From Dipylidium caninum (lineage: Eukaryota; Platyhelminthes; Cestoda; Cyclophyllidea; Dipylidiidae), in NCBI GenBank assembly GCA_017562135.1, contig QEYB01000229.1, positions 372,001 through 436,000 on the forward strand: 64,000 nt of DNA. The letters run 5' to 3'. Positions 1 to 15,926 of the stretch are shown here, piece after piece. Positions within the stretch are counted from its first letter, which is position 1. Each line of letters opens with the position of its first letter. The notes below the pieces were generated by a model. That model had not been told where the DNA came from and did not search any database. It saw only the letters and a list, made by a program, of their open reading frames with translations. The position numbers were made by a program, and so were the translations under genes.

Positions 1-3752
<3,752 letters not shown>

Positions 3753-5003
3753 GTAAGAAAGTGAGTTGGCCTACTGACGTCAGGCTTTTTTCAAAATAGT
3801 TACAATTAACAGCCAGAACAAAAACATATATAATGATTGCTCACAGTATTGGAGAACTTCTCATTCATAGGAGGTAGAGTCATACCGGCTGACATCACAG
3901 CGCTTTATGGGACAAGAAAATAAGAGAAAAGCCGACAATTATATGGCTTCCAGACAGGGCAGAGATCGTAGAATCACCCTCATTCGGAAAGAGACAAAAC
4001 TAGGATCAAACGCCAAATCTAAAAATGCATTAAGAAAGAACCTTGGATGAGAAGCTCTAAAAGTTGAATTACGGAAAATTATGAAGAGTTCCAAGAGAGT
4101 ATTTCGACCATTCGGAAATGTGACTAAAAGCACACACAGTCCTTGAATTAGAGCCAACATGAAAAATAACGGCAGAGGCTGAGTGGGGCCGCGTAAGGAA
4201 GAATTTAAGGTGTGAAAATAAAGAAACTTAGATAAGTGAGAATATATAGGGAGACCATCAGCACGAAGAGGATTAACAACCGAGGCATAGTTCGCAGAGT
4301 CAAGAGCTATAAGATTGGTCACGGAAGACTCTCTTTTAACGATTAAAGTGGGACGCGAAGACAATTTTCAGCCAAGCGAACATCTTGAAATCATACGGAC
4401 GAAGGTGCATTTGCACATAAAACATTACACAAAAAAACCTTCAAGGAAACGGCGCACGGAAAATTTTTGAGGTAACCATAGATGACAAAAACAGGGACAT
4501 CTGCCTTACCGGTTAGAAAAGCCGAACTCGAAGCCAAAGAAACCGATGCCGGATCGTCGAATCAGAATTGCTAATTCAAGGCGCTAAAACAGTGCCGACA
4601 TAATAGCTAATTAAAACAAACATGTATATTATTAAATAAAAAATATGATTTTTTTTAAAGCAAAAATTTATAAAATATTTATTATGTAAATGTTGTTTTG
4701 ATTTTGTGTAAATATTTGCACAATTTAAAGATACAAGGTTGCTTTCTCCTATTGGCTGCAATGAATTGCGCTGCGATCTGATAATTTTGTTAGATTAATT
4801 GATTGATTTTCTCCTCTATCGTATGCTTTATTCCTTCATTCAGCGCCAACCCTTGGTGTTATGAAGGCCACAATTCTACGATTTATATTGTCCCTGTATT
4901 TAGTATTCTTAAGTTGTCTGCTTTTATTTCTACTATTCTGAGGACTGAGTTACTGTGTATCCTTAAATACTTCTTATATAGTGCTCTTTGCTTCTGTGCA
5001 GTG
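3753..5003. promoter_or_regulatory. Shared upstream region of divergent MARK-like and IARS2 genes
   Basis: About 1.25 kb separate the two divergent start codons. The part near 4600-4700 is very AT-rich. No convincing TATA box or known element can be assigned by eye, and the open frames here look spurious. A promoter role is inferred only from gene orientation. Confidence 0.4.
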
Positions 5004-8000
5004 ATGAATACAACAGCTGGTCTCCTCTATTACTTATTGCAAAGGTCCAGAATATCTCTTCCACCACTATATTGCCGTCCTGCAAGTTACAAAGCTACTC
5101 TGAACACTCCCGTTTTCCCTTTTCCAATTGAAATTGGCGGAAGTACTAATTATCCACCCTCTAGTATGTTGATAGTTTTTTTTGTTAATTACAATTTAGA
5201 TACACAAAATGACCTTGTTGATGCCGACTTTATTCTTCATGATGGGCCTCCTTATGCAAACGGCCCCATCCACTTTGGACATGCATTTAATAAAATCTTA
5301 AAAGATTTCATTGTCAACTTCCAAAGGTCAAAGGGATCACAAACTTCCTTTGTACCAGGTTGGGACTGCCATGGTCTTCCAATCGAATTAAAAGCCGTCG
5401 GGACTGACATTTCTTTATCTGCCGTGGATATTAGAGAGGCCTGTAATTTTTTCTTTCCCTTCATCTGTATCTCCTACTTAGCGTTCCGCCGTGCCTCTCA
5501 ATATATGTCTGACCAACTAACCGCCTTCAAAGAATTAAAAATTTCTGCCGATTGGAGTCAATGCTATTCCACCTTGGACCCTCACTACCAAGCCACCGTG
5601 ATTTGCGCATTTTATGATTTATACGCAAGAGGTCTCATTGTCCGTGACCACAAGCCTGTATATTGGTCTAGAATTACACGGTTTGCAATTTCTACTAGTT
5701 TCATGTAACACATTAGATCTGCTATCTCCGATTCAGAGCTTGAGTATGACCCAGAGCATGAAGACCCTTCGCTATATTTTCTAGTGGAGCTGAAAACTCA
5801 GCCTTCATGGCTTCCAAGTACAAACTTGACATTGGTTGATCCTTTTCGTAGCTCGGTACCGAACCTACTCCACTAATGCATTGGTTTGGACTACCACTCC
5901 TTGGACAATCGCCGCTAATGAAGCAGTCATTTTCAGTCCTTGTGAAGAGTAAGAATCGTGTGATATTCTATTTTCACTCTTTTTAGGTACTCTGTTCTTT
6001 TAGACACGGAAGCTAACAGGATTTTATTGGTGGCGAGTCACTTTGTACCCTCGCTGTACAAGCTGCTGGACTGTGCTCCGAGTCGATTTGAGCCTATTGT
6101 GTCATTACGAGGAGGTATTGTTTCTTTTCATAGACAAAACTCTTTTCTGGCTCTAGTCCTTTCTTGAAGTGATTTAGTTTCCCTAATTTCGCAATACATT
6201 CCTCTTACCGATAGCAATCCACCATTTTGATGTAGTTGCCGGAATCCTGTTCCATTTCTCCACTACTTGGTATTATCAAAGGAGACCGATATATTATTGC
6301 CTGTATACCACGTTGTTAAGTTTATTTTTTATTTATTTGGAGATTTTAGCCTGTTGTTGTGTGGCTAATCCTCTCCCTTTTGAAAAACTAACAGGATAGT
6401 GTTATAACCTGCCTTTTAATAATAATAGGAATCGTTTTAAAGTTCACTTACTGTAATAAGATATTCTTTGCCGATTTTTTACTCTGTGACTGTTGATTTT
6501 ATACTGTCTGTACGTTGAGTGGTTTAACATAGTCCAACTCCATTCTTCTCAAATAACGTATTCGACACTTATGTTGATATGTATACTCGGTTTCCAATTC
6601 ATACATTAGGCATAAGAATAAGAATGGGGGGTAAAAAGGAGGCTAAGGGGATGAGGTATCAACATAAATGTTCAATTTGATAACTGCTCTCTAGAAATAT
6701 GAAGGCGTAATGCGTTTTGTTTCCCCTTTTCCAATTTCTTAGACTGCTTCGAAAATTATGCATACGAGGCCCCTCTAGGTAGGCAGCAGTTTTGCTGCCC
6801 GCATCATCATCCTCATGCATGTGACACCCAACGTTGCTATCGTCTTATGCCGGGTGATTTAGTGGAACACGACAAGGGGACGGGCTTTGTTCATTGTGCA
6901 CCGGCTCATGGCAGGGCGGACTTTGATTTTGCTAGACGTCACGGTCTTCCTCTCGTAGGTTTCTTTGTTACCTTTTGTTTGTTATTAAACAACGCGGTGC
7001 TGGAACCCTCACGGAGGTTTGAAATTCATTTTGCTTTTAAACTCTTAAGAAACATACTTGGTTCTGACATTTTGCTTAACTTTGAAGCCTTGACGGTTAA
7101 TAAAATGGGTTCCCTTGGCGCATTTAGTAAACAAAGCCGCTTCGTCTTCTTTGGTTTTGTTGGTTCCGTTGATTTAATGGTGTACACTCAACGTTGCACC
7201 CACCCATCTATTCGATTTCTTTTTGAATTCTGTTCATTCTTCTCTGTTCAACTCGAATGTGCTTTATTTCTATTGTGAAATGAGTGCCCTGGTAATAAGG
7301 TCAGTTAATACGAACTTGAGCACTCAACCGCCGGCAGCACCTATTAGTCCGCAGGTTCAACTGATAAGGTTTTCCCCCTGAATTATTCGGCAGCTTTCAC
7401 TGATGAACAATTATATTTCATCCGGTGATTTAATTAATATCTCTAATACTTGGTTTAGTACTTACATATCTTTGTCTAATGTAATCAACAGATATCCCGT
7501 AGTGGATTGACATGGAATACATGTTCCTTTTTGAGACCCATGTTTTTGTCTTATAGAGAGTTCTAGTGGATGAGGAGACAAAGTTTACCAAAGAGGCTGG
7601 TGATGATCTTGCGGGACTATTTGTACAGGAAGAGGGCAACTCAAAGGGCAAGTGAGAAGTAGATTTAATGTTCCGACATTCCCGTTTTTTCTTATTTCAC
7701 ATCAACACTTAACACGGCCTCTTAGTAATAGACACCTTAGGTTTTTGCTTTTATAGCAATTCAGCGAAAAAATATGTTATAAGGTTTAGAGGCGTAAAAT
7801 TTGGTAGATTGGACTTTTACCTAGCCTTATTGCGTTTATTCATTGTCAATTTTGCTCGTCAGCACACTGTAAGTATTTGTACGCACTACCAGATAAAATT
7901 CTGTTCTTGAAAGCACCGAGCTTCAGTTCAAAGGAAATAAATTCGTCACGCTGACGATGAAGGTATTGGAGTCGTAGCGGAACAACGGAACAGACGCCTC

Positions 8001-11000
8001 TTTAGCACCACCTTTGGATGCCTCTCCTTTCACATCGCAGCGCCCACACTCCTACAGAAAGTGATTCAATTCATCCTTTGCGACAATGCGACAGGATGGA
8101 CTGGATGCTGTACACACATTTTAGGCGATTATAGGACGCTCATCTGATTCCGCTTCCGTCTTCATTTTTGCCAATGTCCTCCTCCCTCCCTCTAAGCCAC
8201 ACTGAAGTGGGCTCTGTCGTTCGGTTTTGTAGTCATACGTCTCCTGGACCATCGGGTTCTGGCTCTGTCCACCATTCGACACAGCTTTCCTTGCGAGTGG
8301 CGCACCAAACAGCCAGTCATCACTCGTCTCTCCGAACAGTGGTTCATTGACACGGACAAGCTGAAGGATGTGGCTAAGGTCCTTTCTCTTTTCCAAGCCG
8401 TGCGGAATGCCATAGCCTTCAATACACCCACTTTCCTAGCACAACCATCACCATTACCAAACTGGATAAATGCGTATTTGACTGTCGGAAACCCTTGTGC
8501 GCATACTAAGTCAATGTATCAAAATGTTAACTATACGTAGTATGCAAACCGAATCTTGTTATTTGTTATCACATCGGTCATTCTTGTTGAAATGATATTT
8601 CCAAAAAGTCTATTTTTGTGAATGTCTGCAGTCATACGTTTTAAGTCTGGCTTCGTGGCGACAAAGTAAACACCGAAGCGGCCTCTGGTGGTGGATTGCT
8701 GGAGTGGTATACTCCTTATTAATTAGGCTAATTATATGACATTGGAAACAATGGGTTTTCTTTAGTGAGTACAGTAAATTATCTGTGTTTTCCGCATTTT
8801 TTTCACAGGAAGCCTACGCTAGTGTGAATGTTTTTCCTCCGGAGCGCAAGCACTTGATGGATGCCTTTATTGAGCGGCGCCCCTTTTGGTGCATTTCTCG
8901 TCAACGCAATTGGGGCGTGCCCATTCCTGTCCTCTTCCGTAAACATCGTCAAAACACCGAAGTTATTGTGGATGGGTAAGACTTTCACACCACGTGCAAC
9001 ATCTCTTTACAACATTCACCCTTTTAGGGACTTCATTGAGGCCATAGCAACGCGTACCTCGAAGGAGGGAAGCGATTTCTGGTGGAATACAGACATACCT
9101 AATTCTCAGCTCATTCCACCTGCTTGTTTGGAAAAGGTATATTCGTTCTCCTCCTTTGTGATGCTTAAGTTAGTGAATTCCTTTGCCTTCTTTCGTTTGC
9201 CGACTGTGATTTTCCGCTGAATTGATATGCGCCTTTGAAGATGAATCTATGCTCTAGGAATTGGAATTTTAGTGGCCGTGCTTCACTGTTGACACTTCCT
9301 GGCTTTGCGTCTGAAATTAGGATGTGTTGATAAAACATGATGGCAGAGAATAAAAAACGCACCGTTTGTCACTGTCTTCCATATTCTCCAAAGGTATCTC
9401 GCATCCTCTCTGTTGTTTGCTATAATACGAAGACATGCCGAATTGATTCGCAAATTTAGGTTTTCATGATTTATTTTCCTCCTCGCTTCTATCATCATTT
9501 AACTTGCGCACTTGCTCAATTTTTACAATTGGTAAGTGAATGATATCCTTCACACATCAGGGCGAGGGAGCGAAGTAACTTGTGTACGACGTCTAGAAAC
9601 CAAACCCCCTGACAACGTGTCATCGAGGCGTTTTGTGACCAGCGCTCCATGCCTTATTAGCACCGCTGAGATAGGCCGACAATTTTTTTGAAAGGTGTTC
9701 CTCGTTCGATGGAAATTAAGAAATCCTAACGTTATTTCGGTCTTCTTGCCACCTACTGCTTCGTCGTGTGGATGTTAAAGCATTTTTCATTTATATGGGC
9801 CAATCGGTTTTTCAACACTAGACCTTTTTAAAAGGTAGCAATTTAATTGCGACATATCTCACGCCAGCAGTATAGTTTGCCTTTTTTTTCATTCTAGTGG
9901 AATTTAACTCCTCTTATCGCTGATACCGAATTGATTAGAGGAAAAGACATTTTTGATGTGTGGTTTGAATCGGGTCTCTCCTGGCGAGCTGTGTTGCCAC
10001 AGGACCGTGAGTTACTTGACTATTCTACCACCCTTTTTGATGTCAGTGATGCATAGGTTGACTTATCCACTTTGTTTACAGGCGTTGCCGATGTCTGCGT
10101 TGAGGGTTTGGATCAGTTTCGAGGTTGGTTCTCCTCCTCCCTCCTTCTCTCCGTGGCACTTGCTGGGAGAGCACCGTTCAGGTGAGTTTCGTAATGTCGA
10201 AGTAAGCAGATAACGTGCAATACAAGTCATCTAGTGTTCCTCTTCCCAACTGTAAAGACCTTGGAGACCCCGTTAGAATTCTTTGCTTAGGAGTTTTTTA
10301 CGGTCGAGGCCATTAAATGGATATGAAAGACGTCCCTAAAATAGGAATTTGAACGCCTCATAAATATAAATTCATGCTATTTGATTTACCGTGGTATCGT
10401 GTATTACTCCGGCTTTTCCACCGGTCATCCGCTCAAGAATATTAGTAAATTTATTGGCTTAGCTTTCCGCACACAAAGATCACTTAACCCGAGCGATTTC
10501 ACTCTCGTACGACTATATCAGGCGGACTTATGAATTATGGCATTCTCTTTATCCACCCGTCTCCCCCCCCCTCCACCCCGCTTTGTTTGTCCTTGAACGC
10601 ATTGTATAGTCTCGATTTTAATTAAAATGTTAAGTAGGAATGATGTTATCCGTGAATGACTCCCACTCCTTATTCTATGACCTAAGTTTGTGTGGCTACG
10701 CCATCCTCATTTACCAGTATGCGTTAGATTTTGGGTAGTGTAGACTGCCTTAAAATGAGTTGATTCCAATGAAAAAAAAGTTTCTTTCCTGCATATTGTC
10801 AGAAATTTGGTGGTGCACGGCTTCACGACAGACTCGGAGGGTAGAAAGATGTCCAAATCTTTAGGCAATGTCCTCTCACCACGGGAGGTTCTTACAACTG
10901 CCGGAGGGTGTACGGACGTTCTGCGCCGTTGGGTCGCCGCTTTCCGGCCTCGCCAGCAAATCCGTTGTCAGCATTAAGGCCTTCAATGCACACACTATCG

Positions 11001-14000
11001 CCTATAAGAAGGTAAATCCTTCCGGTCTTTGCGTCCTCCTCTTCTATTCCTTGAGGTTACCCGACTACGTTTGGCGTGGTGAATGTTCCATCGTTCAATA
11101 CGCGTTCCATTTCCCCCTTTCTCTTGTTAATAATTTCATTTGGCTTACTTTTTTGCCTCATCCTTTCTTAGTGAATCAATGCACCTACTCACTATTAGGA
11201 TTATGATTAGAAATCTGCTTTCCAAGAGCATTTTGAACGTTTTCGCATTAATAGTGATAAGATAGACTACATTTCGTTTACGTTCATTGTCTCAACCTCT
11301 TCACCCATTAAGTTTGGTGCAGATTTGCAGTTCGCCCCTCAGATATGTGAATGGTATGTTTTGTCGTGAGGTCGACCAAAACAGTCTCGTAATCTCTCGT
11401 CACAATACCGTAACTTGAGTGCTTGCGGCTTCCAAGTTATTTTGTTATGTTCGTTCTACAATGTGAAGTAAACCCTGAAACGGCCCGTGAAGACAAATTA
11501 AAGTATGACAGTGAGAAAGTCGGTGGTCAAATACTAAATTTTGCTTTTTATATTGCCTCGTTTGTTAATTTTGCGATCGGCTCTGTCTAGAGGAGACAAT
11601 TTTCATGTTGCTAATCCCTAAATGATAATCATCCCAAGTAGAGGTTATGTCAACTCTACGAAATAAGACTTCAGTTAGGCGCGCACTTCCAAGATTAGTT
11701 CCGCAGCTAACCCATCTCTATTTCGGTCCAGTCGGTGCTTTACTCTTTTCGCGGTGATTGCTCATTATACGAAACAAACTTTTTTCATCATTGCTGTGAA
11801 AGCGGTTCTGATGCTGAATGCAAAGGGCTGTAAACGTTGCTTTCCTAATCCAGACTGGTGACTTATTAGACTAGCTAAATTGTTCATTGCAACGTGTTGC
11901 TGGCTTCCTTTCTCCATCCAGTAAGACGATATGAAATGAGAAGGAAATAAGTTAATGCACAGAATCTGACGCTGTTGAATGCCCTTGTTTTACTCAACTA
12001 AAGCGCCTTATTAACTGATTTCCTGGACCTCATTTCGGGTTTAAACTATATCCTATTTCCGGATATTTGGACGTGAAATGTTAAAACAATGTTATTCTGC
12101 ATGTAGTGAACTTCCTATTTTGTCAATTTTGCTTATTTTCAAGATCAATCTAATGAGAGTTTAAGACCACCTTCCTTCTCTCTTTCCTTAACAGCTGCGC
12201 AATATGTTCCGTTTCATGTTGGGCAACATGCACGACCTCGTGGTCTCCGAGAGGCACTTAGTTCCTCCCTCAAAGGTCGATTTGACAACCTTCTCTCTGC
12301 TGGACAAGTGGTGTCTCTGTCTGGTGGGGGACTTCTGTCTCCAATGTCTTGATGTCTACTATCCGCAACATCGTTACGAGAGCCTCATTGCGTCTTGCGA
12401 TCACCTTGTATCTCGAATCTCAAATACGTACTTCAATGCAGTGAAAGATGTGTGAGTTGAGAAGTACTTAGCTCAAATCATCCCTTCGGTGATGTGCACC
12501 CATTGAGTATTCACCTCTGCCTTAATGCCTGTAAGGCAGGTGTGAACTTCTCGTCTACCTTCTAACCGATCAGTGCAAATGTTGTTGTTTTTTTTCGTCC
12601 ATTTGAGCTCCAAATCTTGTTCTCTGCTCGATTTGGGCCTACGGTAAGGAGAATCACTACCGATCATTTAAAGATATTAGATGACTGGAAATTACATGCC
12701 GAAATGGCTTGTTGTAGTCTAAACGGAGAGGAGAACTTTTGCCTTATATTTACCTAAAAGCATTAATGAGCAGGGTTATTGTTAATCTTCAGGAGTTATC
12801 ACTTTTGGCTTATCGTACAGCCTTCGGAGGAGATTCAGTCTTACTAAGTGCGGTGAAACATCTCTGGGAAAGTGAAGCCTAATCTATTCCTTCTCCTGGT
12901 GGAAATAAGTGAACACGTACTCGTCTAACCCCCTTCAGCAATGTCCGACGATAGTGTTGTAGTCGGTAGTTGTCGGGACTTCTTGCAATCTTATTAAACT
13001 AACTTCATATGCTATATTTTTGTGTGGCTAGCTATTCATACAGAGCGCATAATTGTTCCTTCGTTCCTTGCGTCATTCATGCAATAAATAGATGCCTTTT
13101 CAATTTGTTTCCATTGAGGTGGTATTATGATGAAAGCTATAACTTTTTATTTGGTCATTTTGTGAACACCTCACTCCTACTGTCATTACCTCACTATTTC
13201 TAAATCGTCGCTCCTCCTCAACGCCTTCGCAAGGTGCCTGTTCCTTGTTATGTGCCGTACTTTGTTGTTTACTATGCACTATGTCTACAACGATATCTCT
13301 GACCCTATTACATTAAGAATCCACCTACCCATGTCTGACCATCACTAGGATGACATTCCTCCTCTTTTCCTGACGAGTGGATAAAACAAAATTGCACTAT
13401 CTAGGTGAAGTTTGTATTTGAGATTTGGATAGAATTGACTGACGACAGAGAGCAGTTCTATCATCATACATTTCCATTATGGTTTCCTCTAGTTTACCTT
13501 TTTGGGGAGAATCACGCCACCACGTCTCGCCTTAAAATGAATCTAACCTAAATTAAAATAATATGCGTTTTTTTGTCGCCAAATTCTACTCGACTTCACT
13601 CCCACCTTGTTGACTGCTTTCATCCTCCTCGCCCTTCTCATTGAAGTCACTTAAACTCACCTCCAATACATTCTACGAATTATCACTTCTAGTGACTGGA
13701 GCCCTACTCAGTTGTTCGCGGTAGCACCTCGTTTGGTGCATGATATCCTCTCTTTGAACTTTTTAAGTAAATTTAAGGCTATTGCACCTTGTTCTATTGC
13801 CTGCAGCATTAAGGATAGTCTCATTTCCCAACTTGCGTTTTGTAGTACAGAGAGATTTGCTCTAGAGAGTTCTCGTGTCGATTACTTTTATTTAATCAAC
13901 GACCTATATCAGTACCCGCCAAAAGACGTAGATTGCCTCATCTGGACTTCAATTCGTTTCAAGAACCCACGAACTTCCACGCCTTTGTCCTACTCTCCTG

Positions 14001-15174
14001 CACTTGTTAAATCGTAACCGATTACTCATTCCCGTCCCTTATCCTAATAGATTATGTTTCGGAATACTTTTATTGTAATTATCACCGTCTTATGTGATCT
14101 TCATCTACAACACTGCAATGTAGCGGAAATTGTTCTAAAACCGTACTCATTTCCACCTATCGTTTCACTTAGGCTGTACTGTGATGCCGTTGACAGCGTT
14201 GACCGTAGCGCCGTTCAACACACTTTCCTTCTCATCACCCATGTTCTTCGGCTCTGCCTCGGCCCCATCCTACCTGGTCTCGCGACGGAGATCGACTCCG
14301 CGCTTGGCACTACCCTTGTAGACAGAATCGTTAACGCTCAACGCTCGAACTCATTGTTACCAATCTACCAAGCCTCTATACAGTGGTCTCGTGACTTTTC
14401 CGTTCTTCCCGCGGCAGTGGCCCAGGCCTGCTCCTTACGACAAGCCATTATTTCTCAACAAAATAATGGCAACACTGATGAACTACCGCTCTGGCCCGGT
14501 CCTGCCGCAAACCCCCTCGCCCGGCTACATATCATCATTCTGGACGGTAACGGCCACAGCGACAGCCGATTGGACGACCTTAAGGTATTTGGGGATTCCA
14601 ATCCCGGCAATTTTTATATCCTAGTTTTTTTATTGTCAAAACAGTCCATGGTCAATCTATGTGTCTCACTTGTTCCTTTACAAACTAACGTTATAACCTG
14701 CATGGTCACCATTGGACCCGGCGCCCAGTAGAGGATGATAAATAACAAATCTTTCTGTTATTTTTAATCCTCTAAGAAAACGCTAACTGAGCTACCTTTC
14801 CACACATACCCAGCTCATGTGTGAGGGTAAAAGTTATCCGATTTATTCAATTACAGCGACTAAATGAGGAAAAAGATGGGGAGGGTGTCTCAGTACTGTG
14901 CAAGATCCTCCGCTGTGCCTCTGTTCGTTTTGGCGACACGTTGGAACCTGACAATTGCATTAAATTGCGTCTGGACAACGAAGTGACGTGCAACAAGAAG
15001 TTGGAGGATGCAGCGCCGGAGATGGAGAACTTGTGTCATATAACCTGCCTACTCCGTGTGGCACATGAATCCACTCAATGTCCACGGTGCCGTCGCTACC
15101 GTTCCATTAATAAGTCTTTATGTCCTCGATGTGCACCTTTAGTTCCGCGTCTGCAGCAGGGGATACCGCTTTGA
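5004..15174 (+). CDS. IARS2: Isoleucyl-tRNA synthetase, mitochondrial
   Basis: A class Ia aminoacyl-tRNA synthetase charging mitochondrial tRNA-Ile. I read 17 exons: 5004-5163, 5200-5442, 5482-5680, 5717-5817, 5852-5948, 5987-6114, 6743-6954, 7557-7651, ~8230-8378, 8809-8975, 9028-9136, 9898-10006, 10082-10181, 10803-11011, 12195-12451, 14173-14584, 14857-15174. The basic N-terminus fits a mitochondrial presequence. The HIGH-type motif is [12 protein letters not shown], with [10 protein letters not shown] downstream. The editing domain has [13 protein letters not shown] and [46 protein letters not shown] and KMSKS ([10 protein letters not shown]) follow. The C-terminus carries a CPRC/CPRC zinc motif as in bacterial and mitochondrial IleRS. 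Order and spacing follow human IARS2 closely. The acceptor near 8230 is uncertain, and one frame break lies near 10,950. Confidence 0.93.
5164..5986 (+). other. Cluster of five tiny introns (34-39 bp) in IARS2
   Basis: Introns at 5164-5199 (36 bp), 5443-5481 (39), 5681-5716 (36), 5818-5851 (34) and 5949-5986 (38) all begin with GT, end in AG and restore the conserved IleRS reading frame when removed. For example, excising 5681-5716 gives exactly the spacing seen in human IARS2 between the KPV(F/Y)WS motif and the ELEY motif. Very short introns of this size are known from tapeworm genomes, which supports the taxonomic guess. Confidence 0.8.
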
Positions 15175-15926
15175 AAATATGGCCTTTTATGAAAATGCAG
15201 TTTTTGTTTTTAAATTCCTCGAGCATACGGTGTGGGTATGGATAAAGTTACCCGGTGGTGAGGGTCTTTGGTTTGGAGAACACTGTGAGGGTTTCAGTGA
15301 TGGAAGTGTGATTTGGAGGGGGCGGGGAGCGTTGCTAGTTCAGGCCTCGTATTTGAGTTTAATGGCGCCGTCAAAATGCTGTAAGGTAGTTACGACTATT
15401 GGTTGCAGTTCCGTTTTGATGTGGATTGCGAAGGGTAGTGATCTTCGTAGGTGCGCAAATGTGGTTAGTTGAGCTAGTGAGTGATTTGAGGTCCCGACGG
15501 ATGATCTAACTGCGTCATAGTGTGACGTCAGTTTTGTTCAGTTTCCTCCAGGTCTTGCATTTCATTTTAGTCTAGGCGCTTTCGCGGCAGGATGTCATAA
15601 GAATTTCGGCGAAAATCCTTTTAATTACGTCAAGTATGAGTGAAAAAAGTAAAATGATTTTAATTTAAGGGATCTTAAATGCAATGTAACTAAAATCGCC
15701 GATAATGTGTTTGTTCAACGCGAGAAATATTCAATATATTGGAAAGCTATCTGTTCACAAAATCTTGTAAATATTCTGTTTTCCTGGGTACCTCTCGTAA
15801 ACCAATTGGTAAATAATCGTCCCAATCACTTTTGTAAAAACTGCTCATACGTTATGGGAATTAACGACAATATTTAAAAATTTTGTTTTGTTTCTATCAA
15901 CCGGCGAAAGGAATGAACATAGTCTC
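15175..15926. other. Intergenic region between IARS2 and the DEDD-like gene
   Basis: About 750 bp between two genes on the same strand. The open frame at 15179-15472 has no recognisable product. The second half becomes AT-rich towards the DEDD-like start. Nothing else can be supported here. Confidence 0.4.

Noticed and set aside
8379..8520. Extension of the IARS2 exon past 8378
   Set aside because: The frame stays open but adds residues not found in IleRS. Splicing at AAG|GTCCTT to 8809 gives exactly the human spacing up to the RRP(F/Y)WCISRQR motif.
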